Assembly: GCA_963576735.1 (NCBI GenBank)
Contig: OY755186.1
Coordinates: forward strand, 12,325,970 to 12,389,969
Source of the DNA: Bedellia somnulentella
Taxonomy: Eukaryota; Arthropoda; Insecta; Lepidoptera; Bedelliidae
Direction of reading: 5' to 3'
Length of the DNA: 64,000 nt
This document shows, in pieces, positions 43,679 to 56,356 of the stretch. Made by a program: the position numbers and the translations under genes. The notes beneath the pieces were generated by a model that was given only the letters and a program-made list of their open reading frames with translations, was not told the DNA's origin and searched no databases. How positions within the stretch are numbered: position 1 is the stretch's first letter; each line of letters opens with the position of its first letter.

Positions 43679-43888
43679 TTAACGATCGTTCTCGAGAACT
43701 TTCAAAATCTTAGAATGACCAATAAATTTTGAAAGGAGTTTGGTACTCTTCGCGTCATTAACAAAATTATTTCGCACAATCATCACTAAGTCGCCAACCT
43801 TGTACTGAGTAGCAGGAGACCAATTAGAATTATATCTAACCAAGCAGAAGGTTGATTCTTTTCTATAATATAGCTTATTTCTTGTCAA
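43679..43888 (-). pseudogene. Gypsy integrase C-terminal fragment
   Basis: Minus strand reads PATQYKVGDLVMIVRNNF then SKFIGHSKILKVLENDR, the spacing of a Ty3/gypsy integrase GPY/F module (GPY replaced by GHS). It belongs to a different gypsy family from the intact one at 35,452. No adjoining integrase core is seen. Confidence 0.6.
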
Positions 43889-43889
43889 A

Positions 43890-45460
43890 TACTTTCAAGG
43901 CTGACTATGATAAAATAAATTTAGAATTAAGTACAATAGATTGGGATACCTTACTCTCCTTGAAAGTTTTCATAGTATGGTGAATTTACTTAATGATACT
44001 TTACATTCAGTCATGATGAATTTGTTCCTAAACGGAGCCGAAAGATGTCAAAGTATCCTCCTGGTATAGTTTACACTGATTCGGGTTCTCACTGAGTAAA
44101 CAAGATTCGAAGTAGATGTTATAAATATAAAATCCTACAGATAAACTTGAATACGATATTATACGTAATAGATGCCACAAACTTATGGATAAGTGCTATA
44201 GAGATTATATAAATATACTTGAATCATAAATCAAAACTCATTCAAATTCCTTTTAGACAATTTTTTTTTAAAGACGTAAAGGTTCTTTAGCAATTTCAGC
44301 CGAGATGCATCTTAATAATGAAACTGGATCTAATGCACCAAAAATTACTAGCCTATTTGCAACTCATTGCTCCAATGAGAGGTTTTCCTTTTTTACTTTT
44401 TTTCTTCTTCCCTGTTCTCAGGATAGATGGCGCCAGACTTGCTATGTTACTGGTAGGAACGGAACGTCACACCGTGGATGTAATGATATCGTAAAACGGA
44501 ACGTACATAAAATCGTTCTGATTTGAAAGTCTAAATAAATATCAGTGTAAGCCAAGATAGCTTAAAAGTAAATAAACAAAGACGGTATTTATATTTAACA
44601 TTCTTTTTGTTGTTTTTAATCGCCAAAAAGTTACTCTATGGTGATGTGACACATGTTCTTAAAGTTGACATTGGCGAAATTATTGTGGCAACATGATTGA
44701 GGCCAAGAAGAAAAAAATTAAGTAAGTAACGTAGTTACATCAACGCCATCTACAGAGCTCTAGGAAACTATGTTGTTTTTTTATTTCTCAAAAAGAAAAC
44801 CTCTCATTAGAATAATAAAAATATTGACAACAATGATCCAATTTTGAACAGTTTGTCATCTTCATACGTCACAAACAATACAAATATTTTTATCACCGAA
44901 AATGAAATTAGTAAGTACATACGTAAGTTAAACATTTATCAAAATGCTGGTACAGACGGCATCTACCCTCTCTTCGTAAATTGTTGTGCAAAACATTTCT
45001 CTTTCCCTATCTGTATTATATTCAATCGTTCTCTACGAGACGGACAGTTTCTTAATCAATGGAAAAGAGCACGATTTATACCTATTCACAAGAAAGGTGA
45101 TTTATCTGTTGTATCAAACCATAGACCCGTTTCTCCCTTGTTTCTCTTACTATTTAAATGAAAATAATCTGCCTCATTATTACAAAATAAAATACATTAT
45201 ATATTAAGTATCACTAAATACATCACAACACGGTTTCAGAAAAGGGCGACCGGTCGAATCTAATTTAGTCAGCTATATCAATAAACCCTCCGACATAGTC
45301 GATGCTGGCCACCAAATTGATGAAATTTAGATAGAATTCGTTAGAATTAACCATCCATTGCTGAATAAAAAGCTTGGATCAGTAGGTATCAGTGATTGGC
45401 TAATTCTGTGGTTTAATTCTTACTGAAGTGTTGTACTCTCCTTTGAAACTTGCAAGTAGC
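43890..45460 (+). pseudogene. Degenerate LINE interrupted by MITE family B
   Basis: Before the MITE (43,895-44,365) frames give KADYDKINLELSTIDWDTLL, then YPPGIVYTDSG and a FSNFSRDASN-like stretch. After it (44,817-45,300) frames give ENEISKYIRKLNIYQNAGTD, FNRSLRDGQFLNQWKRARFI, PIHKKGDLSVVSNHRP and, frame-shifted, HGFRKGRPVESN. These are the region before the RT and RT blocks 1-3 of an APE-type LINE. Many stops. Confidence 0.7.
44366..44816. mobile_element. MITE family B, copy 2
   Basis: Inverse of 25105-25558. Ends aatgagaggttttccttttt and gaaaacctctcatt are inverted matches. Removing it would rejoin the flanking LINE halves. Confidence 0.82.
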
Positions 45461-45789
45461 ACATCCTCAGCACTCTAACGGCTTGATATCATTCGCGCCT
45501 TATGCGGCGTTCTATCCTCTTCACTAGAAGATGTAGAAGGAGATCTTCTACTTCTTTTCCTCCTCAATTGATTTCTCGGGGGAGTTCCTGGAGGAGTCCC
45601 CTCGTTATCCTCGTGGGGTCGCATATCTGAAATCCTAGTTCCTCGGAATAGATGTCTGATCCATAAGTCAAAATTCAGATAGTACAACATCCTTATTTCA
45701 TTAACTCTTACTTTGGTCAAGTCCAGTTTAATCAGGTTAACATAGCAAGTTCATTCAGTTTTATTTATTAATTTGAAAATACACAGACA

Positions 45790-47100
45790 ACTCCGTTCCA
45801 TAATCGAATAAATATACACAATTCTTTCAGTCCCATAATCCAGTGAACATACACAGTTCATTCAATCCAATAATCCAGTTAACATACACAGTCCATTTAT
45901 TCCAATAATCCAGTTAACATACACAGTCCATTCATTCCAATAATCCAGTTAAGATAAACAGTCCATTCAGTCCCATAATCCAGCGAACATACACAGTTCA
46001 CTCAGCCCAATAATCCAGTGAACATACATAGTTCACTCAGTCCAATGTTGTCGTCCTATGGCATCCCACTGGTGCACAGGGCCTGCACAAGCTCCCGCCA
46101 CGCCTTCCTGTCTGCCGCGACTTCCCTGGCCGCACTCCAACTCAGTCCCGCCGCTCGCAGCTCGCTCTCCACGCTCCGGCGCCAAGTGTGTACGGGACGG
46201 CCGCGGGCTCGCTTGCCGTCCGGTGGTTTCCACTCGAATGCGATGCTGGCGTTTGTGGTCCCTCTTCGAAATGTGTGCCCCATCCACCTCCATTTTCTCA
46301 GTGCGATGTCAGTCACAACTGGAGTCTGCTGGCATTGGTTCCACAGGTCCACGTTCCGGATTGTCATTGTCAACTCAACTCAGTCCAATAATCCAGTGAA
46401 AATACATAGTTCACTCAGTCGAATAATCCAGTGAAAATACATAGTTCATTCAGTCCAATCATCCAGTGAACATGCATAGTTCACTCAGTCCAATAATGCA
46501 GTGAAAATTCATAGTTCACTCAGTCCAATAATCCAGTGAAAATACATACTTCACTCAGTCGAATAATCCAGTGAAAATACATAGTTCACTCAGTCCAATC
46601 ATCCAGTGAACATGCATAGTTCACTCAGTCCAATAATGCAGTGAAAATTCATAGTTCACTCAGTCCAATAATCCAGTGAAAATACATAGTTCACTCAGTC
46701 GAATAATCCAGTGAAAATACATAGTTCACTCAGTCCACTAATCCAGTGAAAAATACATAGTTCACTCAGTCCAATCATCCAGTGAACATGCATAGTTCAC
46801 TCAGTCCAATAATCCAGTGAAAACACATAGTTCACTCAGTTCAATCATCCAGTGAACATGCATAGTTTACTCAGTCCAATAATGCAGTGAAAATTCATAG
46901 TTCACTCAGTCCAATAATCCAGTGAAAATACATAGTTCACTCAGTCCAATAATCCAGTGAACATACATAGTTCACTCAGTCCCATAATATGGTTGTGTTA
47001 CGTAAATAAATAAATGTGGTTGTGTTATGTAAATAAATAATCCAGTGAACATTCATAGTCCACTCAGTCCCATAATACAGTCATCATACATAGTTCATTA
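45790..47100. repeat. 35-bp minisatellite with a LINE fragment inside
   Basis: Unit of the type cagtccaataatccagtgaa plus aatacatagttcact (35 bp). About seven units precede and about seventeen follow an inserted segment (46,041-46,375). Part of the right block has a 140-bp higher-order period (cagtccaatc at 46,451 and 46,591), and units differ as atcc/atgc, aatacat/catgcat/aattcat. The right edge decays through a gttgtgttacgtaaataaat doublet. Confidence 0.9.
46041..46375 (-). pseudogene. LINE reverse transcriptase C-terminal fragment inside the minisatellite
   Basis: Minus strand 46056-46373 is open for 105 codons: LWNQCQQTPVVTDIALRKW, RWMGHTFRRG, GKRARGRPVHTWRRSVESEL, ending WRELVQALC. This is the end of RTE/BovB-like LINE proteins, distinct from the RTE family at 49,029. 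GC-rich against AT-rich surroundings. Confidence 0.7.
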
Positions 47101-47587
47101 CATCACGTATGTCTCTATATGCAGGTAGTGTAAAATAATTTCAATAACTCACTCTCACTTTATATCAAATATGTAAAAACCACTCAAATTTTAGTCATAA
47201 AGTTTTACAATGTTAAAATAGATTACGAAATAATATTCCACCTGCATAATATTTTATCAACATTGTAAATAATTTAAAATTAAATAAACAAGATTCTAGA
47301 CTAAATGAAAATGAAAACAGATACTGTCTTACGTTATCAAATCTAGTCTGTGATTCGTGTTAACACCAATGCACAACGCGAAGTCCTTAACATTCCTTGA
47401 CGGTAAAATAGTTTAAAACACAGGTAAATTCAAATTACTTCCGTACAAATTGCGAATGTCACGCTGCTTCTACATACCCAAACTTCAAAGCCAAGGCTAG
47501 GCTTCAATGGCAAAGGTTAGGTTGCCTTTTTTTTTTGAGAACATAAAATTTATGTACATATAGGATAGTGTCATTGTAGTATAATAT
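47101..47587. other. No gene recognised
   Basis: AT-rich spacer between the two minisatellites; nothing supported. Confidence 0.35.
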
Positions 47588-48355
47588 GCATGTCGTGTGA
47601 GTAAGCATGATCAGAGAGTAGCCTTGATCGAATGCATGTCGTGTGAATAAACATTATCGGAGAGTAGCATTGATCGAATGCATGTCGTGTGAGTAAGCAT
47701 GATCAGAGAGTAGCCTTGATCGAATGCATGTCGTGTGAATAAGCATTATCAGAGAGTAGCCTTGATCGAATGCATGTCGTGTGAATAAGCATTATCGGAG
47801 AGTAGCCTTGATCGAATGCATGTCGTGTGAATAAGCATTGTCGGAGAGTAGCCTTGATCGAATGGATGTCGTGTGAATAAGCATTATCGGAGAGTAGCCC
47901 CAATCGAATACATGTTGTCTGAGTAAACATTATCAGAGAGTAGTCCTGATCTAATACATGCCGTGTAAGTAAGCATTATCGGAGAGTAGCCCTGGTCGAA
48001 TGAATGTCGTGTGAGTAAGTTATTATCGGAGAGTAGCCCCAATCAAATGCATGTCGTGTGAGTAAGCATTATCGGAGAGTAGCCTCGATCGAATGCATGT
48101 CGAGTCGTCTGAGTAAGCATCATCGGAGAGTAGCCTCGATCGAATGCATGTCGAGTCGTCTGAGTAAGCATTATCGAAGAGTAGCCCCGATCGAATGCAT
48201 ATCGTGTGACTAAGCATTATCGGAGAATAGCCCCGATTGAATGCATGTCGTGTGAGTAAGCATTATCGGAGAGTAGCCCCGATCAAATGCATGTCGTGTC
48301 GTGTGAGTAAGTATTATCGGAGAGTAGCCCCAATCGAATACATGTCGTGTGTGTA
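47588..48355. repeat. 46-bp minisatellite, about 16-17 units
   Basis: Unit of the type atcgaatgcatgtcgtgtga followed by gtaagcattatcggagagtagccttg. Successive gagagtagc anchors are 46 bp apart. Left units read ccttgatcg, right units ccccaatcg or ctcgatcg, and three right units carry a small gtcgagtcgtct or gtcgtgtcgtgt expansion. No spacers, so not CRISPR. Confidence 0.92.
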
Positions 48356-48480
48356 GGCGTATATCAAACAAATAAATGTTATCTATCCTCTTAAAAAAAA
48401 AACTGTCACTATATTCGCAAATTCGACATAAAATAATAATATAGTTATTGAATAGATCTGGTACATACCCACTTCTGAAA

Positions 48481-48875
48481 TATAAAGAAACTCCAATTCT
48501 TGAACACTGACTTTATTTCCACTTCATATAAAATATATTACAACTAACAATTAACTATTTGTACTATAATTACGGGCAGTAACTTTGACTAAACGTCTTT
48601 ACTTCACTCCTGCTAACGATAGAATGAATCAAAATAATGTCCCGCCTCAAAAGCCGACCTCGTCCCCATCCCTTACTTGTCAAACCGAAAACAGTCACTT
48701 CAACCGGAAGTTGAGGTGAAACAATTTACAAAACTGGTTGCTTTAAACGGAAGTTGAGGTGAAACACTTTACAAAACTGATTAACAAAAGGTACTCATAC
48801 TAAAAATCAACATGAATTAATAATATATGTTTTTCAAAGAAATCATTACAATATATTTTAACAAGAATCATTACA
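48481..48875. repeat. 395-bp dispersed repeat, copy 2
   Basis: See copy 1 at 34480-34874; same orientation, nearly identical, 14 kb away. Flanks differ completely from those of copy 1. Confidence 0.8.
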
Positions 48876-49028
48876 AATAATAGTCGATTTATTAGTTTTC
48901 CCATTTCTTACCGGTGAATTGTTAAATTAGGTCGATTCCTGCTTAATTATGCTCCACAGGCCGGAATAGAACACTTCACCATTTTTACACAGAATTTCAG
49001 CGCTATACCACTGTTTATTTCACAATTA

Positions 49029-50430
49029 CTTACTTACTTACTTACTTATACTCACGCCCATTGTTCCCATTGGGGTAGGCAGAGACTATCGATCGCCACT
49101 TTGTACGATCCTGACAAACCTCTCTAGCTTCGTTTACATCCATCAATCTTTTCATACATGCTCTTTTATTCTTCATACTTCGGACGCCAGCCTTTTTGAG
49201 CACACTCTCAATTTGGTCCAAGTGTGTTCTCCGTGGTCGTCCTCTACTCACATTACCTTCCACGTTGGCTCTATAGATCTCTTTCACCAATTTACTGTCA
49301 TTCATCCTCTCTATGTGCCCAAACCACCTTAACATTCCTTTCTCTATCTTGCACACTACGTCATCTTTCACACCTAAACGTTCACGAATTACACTATTTC
49401 TCACTCTGTCGCACAACCTTACATTACATATACTTCTGAGGGATCTCATTTCCACTGCATTCACTCTACTTTCATGCCTCTTTTGCCATGCCCAACATTC
49501 ACTACCATACATCAGCGTAGGAACCAGTACAGCATTGTGAACTGCCATTCGCGCCTTTTCAGACAGGAACTGGCTCGACATTAGACTGTTTATGGCTCCA
49601 TTTACCGCATTTCCCTTTTTTACTCTCCTTTCAATATCTTCCTCGCATTTTCCGTCCCTTGTAAACAAACTTCCCAGATATACAAACTCTTTCACTTGTT
49701 CCACTTTCTTGCCACCTATTGTAATCTCACATTCTGTCATACTTTCCTCTCTCTGGAAAACCATTGTCTTGGTTTTGTCCACATTCACTCGCATGCCCTT
49801 TCTTTCAAAAGACTTACACGCAATATTCACCATCTCTTGCAACTCATTTACCGTTGATGCAAGTAATACTTGATCGTCAGCGTATAAGAGGCATTTAATG
49901 ATGAATCCTTCCATTCTCAGACCATAATCACTTTCGCGTAGTTCTTTCAAACAGTCATCCATGAACAGATTGAAAAGCCACGGAGAAGCTACACAACCCT
50001 GACGTACACCCCTAGAGATTTCAAACCAGTCCGTGTTTTCTCCGTTTATTCTTACACATGCACTGGAACCCTCATAGAGTGACTCCAATGCACGTATAAG
50101 TTGGCTCCCCAAACCGAACTTAGACAACACCTCCCACAAATTCTTTCTTACTACCCTATCATACGCCTTCTCCAGATCAATGAAGGTGCAATACACTTTT
50201 TGGTTCTTTGCTAAGAATTTTTCTGTGATGCACCTTAAGGAGAAGATTTGATCCATACATCCCATTCCCTTTCTAAACCCTGCTTGCACATCCCAGATTT
50301 TCTCATCAGTTTCTTTCATCACTCTTTCAATCAATACCTTAGCATACAATTTACCGACAACACTAAGTAGGCAAATACCACGGTAGTTTTTTGCTACCTG
50401 GCGTGACCCTTTCCCTTTATATAGGGAAAA
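49029..50430 (-). mobile_element. RTE-clade LINE, 5'-truncated
   Basis: Exact 10-bp target duplication ttcacaatta at 49019-49028 and 50431-50440. The tail on the left is (ACTT)n. One open frame, from about 50,425 down to 49,042, codes for the reverse transcriptase from KGSRQVAKNYRGICLLSVVG through GVRQGCVASPWLFNLFMDD and the catalytic LLYADDQVLLAS to [17 protein letters not shown] and [15 protein letters not shown], with no stop before the natural end. Endonuclease and first RT blocks are missing. Source family of the many 3' fragments in this window; same family as 61,983-64,000. Confidence 0.9.
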
Positions 50431-50440
50431 TTCACAATTA

Positions 50441-50950
50441 ATTGTTATTTTTCTACAAAATTTCAATGTTTACAAACAAATCAAACCATAGACAACAAAA
50501 AAATTTGAAACTTAAATGGCGGATTCATCCACGAATTCAATATATAAATATGTATAAGATTCTTGTGGCCGGCGTTATTAAAATGGTGTTGGTCTTAATG
50601 ACACCCACAAAAATACTATCATCAGATAGAGAAAACAATAGCTAATCATTTCGTCAAACACAATTTTGACAGAAAAGTTTATATAGAACATTATGTGATC
50701 TCCATATACTTCACTACTCAAAGCGTGTCAACCGCTAATAATTTGCCATGGTTACAAGATAAAACATATTAACAGATTACGGTATAGTTGCAAAGTCCAC
50801 ATTAATACAAGGGATATTACTTTACCTGTCCTAGACGGGTTAGTCCGATCTTCCAACCTGGAAAAGTCAACCTAGGTTGGATTCTCGGAATCGTCTGTCC
50901 TAGTATCCAAATTAGCTCATTATCATTATCAAAATCTTTATCCGTAATGG
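50441..50950. other. No gene recognised
   Basis: Spacer between the RTE copy and the R4/Dong-type LINE. From about 50,830 the sequence becomes less AT-rich and may be a diverged upstream part of that LINE, but I cannot read RT motifs in it. Confidence 0.35.
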
Positions 50951-50964
50951 GGACTAATAATAAT

Positions 50965-52365
50965 AATGATAACGAGGCTGATCCATACCGGTATCTGGGC
51001 ATGTCAAAAACCATCGGTGTGAAGGTGGCAGATGTGAAACAGGGTGTTTGCGAGGAGTTTTATGAACGCCTGAAAAGTGTGCTTAATAGCTACTTGTCAG
51101 GCGTTAATAAGATCCGAGCCATTAACTCCTGGGTCATGCCTGTACCGATGTACACGTTTGGAGTGCTCAGATGGACTCAGTCCGAACTAGACGCTATGGA
51201 CAGACGAGTCCGCACGAAGATGACCTCTCATCGAATGCATCATCCGAGATCGTCGGTTGTGAGATTGTATATCCCGCGGAAGTGTGGTGGTCGAGGCCTC
51301 TTGAGTGCCAAAACCATGCACAACCGCGAGGTATGCAACCTCAGAAACTATTTTTTCACGATGACGGATGATAGTATTCGGGGAGAGGTGGTCGCTAGTG
51401 ATAAAGGACTGACTCCCTTATCGTTGGCCTCACAAGATTGGCAAACCCCGGAGGTACTTAGCGCCTCTGATCGGGAGTCCGTATGGAAAGAGAAGGAGTT
51501 GCACGGGAGGTTTTACAAGGTACTTCACGAACCTTTCGTGGACCGTAAAGCCTCGCTGCATTGGCTGCGTTTCGGGGAGCTCTTTGGGGAAACCGAAGGT
51601 TTTGTCTGTGCAATACAAGACCAGGTTATCAAGACGCGGAACTATCGGAAATACATCCTAAAGGACGGTACCACAGACGTTTGTTGAGCATGTGGCCGTC
51701 CCGGAGAGTCACTTAGGCATGTTATTTCCGGTTGTTCGGCTCTTGCTAACACTGAGTACTTGCACAGACATGACCAAGCAGCCAAAATCCTGCATCAGGA
51801 GCTCGCTCTAAAATACGGACTCTTGCAACAGAGGCTGCCGTATTACAAGTATCTGCCGGAGCCAATCCTAGAAAACGACCGAGCCAAAATCTATTGGGAC
51901 CGATCCGTTATCACGGACAGGACTATTCTAGCGAATAAGCCTGATATCGTGGTATGGGATCGGTCGCAGTCGAGGGTGTTTCTAGTGGATGTCACTATTC
52001 CACATGACGAGGGTCTCGTGAAAGCCGAAACCGAGAAGCGTCGGAAGTATCTCGACCTGGCTCACGAGATCACGGACATGTGGGGTGTGACCTCGACTGA
52101 AATTATCCCAATTGTTTTGTCCGCGAACGGGTTAATTCCAACCAGCCTCGCGACCAACTTGAGGCGGTTGGTTTTCTGTGGCGTGTCGGTTCCAGCACAA
52201 ATGCAGAAAGCGGTGCTGCTTGATACGACTCGGATCGTCCGTCGGTTCTTGAACCTGACTCCCTGACCCCGACCGACTGTGCTCTTGTCCGGGAGTACCG
52301 CCTCTCCCATTAAAATTTTATATTTTCTTTTTCGGCCATGGGAGAGGCGAGAATCTAAAAGATAC
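50965..52365 (+). pseudogene. R4/Dong-type LINE (restriction-like endonuclease), 5'-truncated, one nonsense codon
   Basis: Single frame 50,947-52,266 with one TGA at 51,685-51,687. Before it: DPYRYLGMSK, INSWVMPVPMYTFGVLRWT, RLYIPRKCGGRGL, the part after the RT catalytic centre. After it: a zinc cluster (C, ACGRPGES, HVISGC) and the restriction-like endonuclease with KPDIVVWDR, VFLVDVTIPHDEG, KYLDLAHEI, ending FLNLTP. The TGA replaces what should be an Arg codon between the first two Cys residues. The RT itself is lost. The 3' UTR includes the hairpin gggagtaccgcctctcccat/atgggagaggcg. Confidence 0.85.
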
Positions 52366-52927
52366 CGAATAATAATAAATTTATTTCGGAAATTATATCC
52401 ATAATGTGTTAGTTACATTTCAAAAAACTTATCCTAGTGTTAAAACAACATAACAAAAATTAATAATATTAATTAAGACACGCACCGACGGTAAGCCAAC
52501 TGCGTGTAGGCCCATCCAGTGCTTGAAAAAGGGAGAATCCCACCTGCTTGACAATACATTCAGCATACTGTTCAAGGTGCAACGTTTACGCCTTAATAAT
52601 GAGGCAGTCCGCTTTCGAATGATCGCGTAGAAGCAATCAGTCTCCGCATCCGCAAACATGCCTGAAGCGCTACAGAAACGTGGCAACCCGAACAGCACCC
52701 TGAATGCATTATTATATTGCACTCTCAATGTGCTGTACTGAGTATAGTTGATCCATAGACCGCACGTGAAGAAAGACTACTGACTTTAAAAAGCGTCAGT
52801 TTTACTTGGTCACTACAACGCGCAAACCTACGAGCCAACATATTACTTCGCACACGAAGCGAACGCCGCGCCGTTCTCTTTGTATATCCACATCATTAGT
52901 AAGCCTATCCGTGATCCAGTGACCCAA
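52366..52927 (-). pseudogene. C-terminal part of the minus-strand LINE (3' side of the nested insertion)
   Basis: Minus strand: GHWITDRLTNDVDIQRERR near 52,900, then VQYNNAFRVLFGLPRFCSAS and MFADAETDCFYAIIRKRTAS (52,429-52,740), with a frameshift between. The tail on the left has (ATT)n after AATAAA. It continues the LINE at 56,357-60,545, which stops at VEQFKYL; the joined reading FKYL-GHW is the usual RT palm/thumb junction. Confidence 0.78.
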
Positions 52928-55900
52928 CATCATGTGAGAATATCCTGAACTCTAAGTACCAATTAAAAGTCTTAACTTTCAACATCCGCAGCATTGACAA
53001 AAATTTTGACGATTTTGTCGTCCTGCTTAGTAGACTTAATATTGATTTCGATGTTATCATTTTGACAGAGTGTTGGCTCAATGATAGTACGATAGTGGGA
53101 CATGTAGATGGTTACTCATCCTACAGAACCACTACCAAATTAAACAAGGCAGGCGGGGTAGTAATATACGTTAAATCACACCTAGAAGTCACCACGCATG
53201 AACCAAACTGGTCTCAAGCAAACGGTCTTGTTGCGGTCATTAACAATAGCATCCCCATTTTCGGAGTCTATCGGTCCCCATCCTTTAAGGATCCTAGTCT
53301 ATTTATAGAGTGTTTGGCCGATGAAATAAACTAATGTCCCCATAAATCAAATCTGATAATTGCGGGAGATATAAACATTGACCTTCTCTCCGAACCTAAT
53401 AAAAACAGGCAGAGTGAATATATGTGCCTCATGGCTGAATGTGGCTTGATCCCTGCAATCACAAAACCTACGCGACTTGATGCTTGTTTAGATCACATAT
53501 TTATCACACCTAATAGAAACGCAGTAGGTATTGTATGCAAGTCAAGTACAACAGATCATTCCCTTTCCATGGTGGGTATTCATAATACCAAACATAAACC
53601 AGCTTCAAAGCGCACAGCAACAAAAGTTGATTATCCTGGAGTGGAGGCCGAACTTAAGACGATAGACTGGGCTCCGGTAACAAAGTGCCTTTCTGTAAAC
53701 GAAGCTGCAAATACGATAACAAAGATCATAAATTCGATTGTATCTAAATATTCAAAAACAGTTCGAATTAGTCGTTCTAAATATAATATCAAACCCTGGA
53801 TTACACCCAGGGTAGTTAGATGCATGAAAAACAGGGACGCTCTGCATACTAAGGTCAGGAAATACCCAGGAAATGCCATTGTAAAGACCACGTACCTTCG
53901 CTACAGGAACTTTTGCTCCAACCTCTTACACTCACTTAAACACGCATATGAAAAGTCTGAATTAGAAAAGAACCGTAACGTCCCAAAAAAACTATGGAGT
54001 ACCATAAAATCTATTTGCTACTCAAACTCTACTCCAACATCTAACTCTCAACTGCTTAATATCAACAAGGATCCTCAAACTTCAGTTAATTCATGTAATG
54101 AATATTTTTCAAAAGTGGGCGAAAATCTCGCGGATAGAATTTTGTTAGGAACAGGGGAAACGGAGGATTCTCTGGCTGCTAAAGCCTCGTTTGCGAATAA
54201 GTCAGCTTCTTCTCTTTTTCTTCACCCCACAGACGAAAATGAAGTGAAAACGTTTATTGCAAACCTGCAGTCTGATAGTGCCCCAGGACTTGACCGTATC
54301 TCTAACAGTTTGCTGAAAGCACTCAAACACCAAATAGCGCCCCCTTTGGTACATGTTTTTAACCTTAGTTTATCGAGCGGTGAATTCCCGGAGGTTTGGA
54401 AAACTGGAGTGGTGGTACCGGTGCATAAAAAAGGCCCTAAAAACGTGCCGTCTAATTACCGGCCTATAACCCTACTGTCATCAATTTCTAAGATTCTGGA
54501 AAAAATTGTAAATAAACAGGTTATGGATTTTCTGGAAAAAAATAACTTATTATTTGCTAAGCAGTACGGTTTTAGACGTGGCAAGTCTACAGAAGACGCT
54601 GTAAAAGACTTAACGGATCATATATCTTCCCTTCTTGATAATGGTAAAGCCTGTGCAGGTGTATTTTTGGACCAAGCAAAGGCTTTCGAAACTGTGTCGA
54701 AATCCATAGCATTAAAAAAACTTGAAGCCATGGGAGTACGGGGTGTCGCCCTTTCCTGGTTTGAAAGCTACCTCACCAACAGAACTCAGTGCTTACGAGT
54801 TGGCCAATCAATTAGTGATCCTTCCCTAGTCAAGTTTGGAGTGCCCCAGGGAAGTATCCTGGGTCCTGTCTTATTTTTGATATACCTTAACGATATCTCT
54901 ACCATTCCGTTGGGGGACGCAGAGTTGTTCTGCTATGCAGATGACACCGCTGTCATCTTCAGCGGATCATCATGGGATGAGGTGTTTAGTCGTGTCGAAT
55001 CAGGTATGTCCACTATTGCAACTTTCCTTTCCAAAAACCTTCTTACCCTAAACACAGACAAAACACATCTTTTATGTTTCCACAAGACTCGAGCATCTCA
55101 ACCTCCTGTCAATGTCCTGAAGATACATAATTGCCGTTCTTCTCTGTGGCCCACAACGGATGGTACAGGCTGCCATTGCCCTATTCTCACAAGAGCCTCT
55201 ACTATAAAATACTTGGGTGTTACCTCAGACGAAAACCTTTCTTTTAAACACCACATCCATCTTCTATCAAATAGAGTAAGAAAGGTTGTAAACATTATGA
55301 GGTTGCTCAGTAACAGTGCAGATTTAGAACTACTCAAACAAATTTACACAGCCATATGCCAATCAATAATATCCTACTGTTTGCCAATTTGGGGAGGAGC
55401 AGCCAAAACTACAATGATAGAAGTTGAAAGGGCTCAGCGGTCTGTCTTAAAGGTAATGATGAGAAAGAGTTTTAGGTTTCCTACTACAAAGTTGTATGAG
55501 GAATGTAAACTCCTAGGTGTAAGGAAAATGTTTGTGTTAGGTTCCGTTACTCAAGCGCACAAGAAATATTTATCTGGATTCTTTAAGTGCGGAAGATCTA
55601 AAAGGTCTCCCACTGTATTAATAAATGCCTGTAAGACAACTTTTGCTCAAAGATTTTCCCCATTCCTTCAGCCACATTTATATAATAAACTGCTTAAGTT
55701 ATGTGATGTTCGAGAGTACAATATTAGAGAATTAAAAGCATACGCCAGAAACTGGATTTTCCATCAATCGTACGAGGCCACAGAACAATTGGTAAAAGTA
55801 ATTGACTGAAACATTCCTACCTCAAACACAACATACTCACATCATCACACACATACACACACACACACACACACACATACAAACACAACTACCTACTTTA

Positions 55901-56356
55901 TGTAAATATTTTTCACGGTCGACCTAATTACCTCATACAATGTAATGTAAGATAAGATTTACCTAAATTTAACTAATTTTTAATTGATTTATTTTTAATT
56001 ATATTTGAAGTATTATATTAACCCTTTTTGTTTTTTTATTGTATTAATTAATTATAAATAAATATGTTGTTCTTTGTTAAATTGTGAATGTAATATTAGT
56101 TGTGATTGCAAAAATAATATCTAATTCTGTATAAGTAATTCATTTATAAAATCAGGTGCACTTTTGCAATCGCATTATGTGCAATTTGTAAAGGTACCCA
56201 CGATACAGGCTTGCCTAGTGTGGGGCCGCAAGATAACATATTCTACAACGATTTATAGCTTGTAAATTGTCTTTAGAAATTAACACTTTAATTGTAGAAT
56301 ACTAATGTAAATTATGAATGTCAATAAAGATTTTTTCTATTTCTATTTCTATTTCT
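52927..56356 (+). pseudogene. LINE ORF2 (APE endonuclease and RT), one nonsense codon, nested in another LINE
   Basis: One frame runs from about 52,930 to the stop at 55,807-55,809, broken only by TAA at 53,332-53,334. Endonuclease: VLTFNIRSIDKNFDDFVVLL, VIILTECW, then LIIAGDINIDLL and TTDHS. Reverse transcriptase: APGLDRISNSLL, PVHKKGPKNVPSNYRPITLL, FGVPQGSILGPVLFLIYLND, and the catalytic FCYADDTAVIF; C-terminus ISYCLPIWGGAA. ORF1 is missing, so 5'-truncated. The 3' UTR holds a CA microsatellite (55,855-55,877) and ends in (TTTCTA)n at 56,330-56,356. Clade: CR1/L2/Daphne-like by wording, not proven. Confidence 0.88.

Noticed and set aside
45475..45720. Minus-strand ORF with an Arg/Ser-rich stretch
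   Set aside because: Short, no recognised domain, between LINE debris and the minisatellite; could be chance or a LINE scrap.
47703..48217. Repetitive ORFs rich in DNAYSHD-type units
   Set aside because: They are reading frames through the 46-bp minisatellite; a 46-bp unit shifts frame at each copy, so no protein is likely.
47588..48355. Possible CRISPR array
   Set aside because: Units abut without unique spacers and the genome is eukaryotic.
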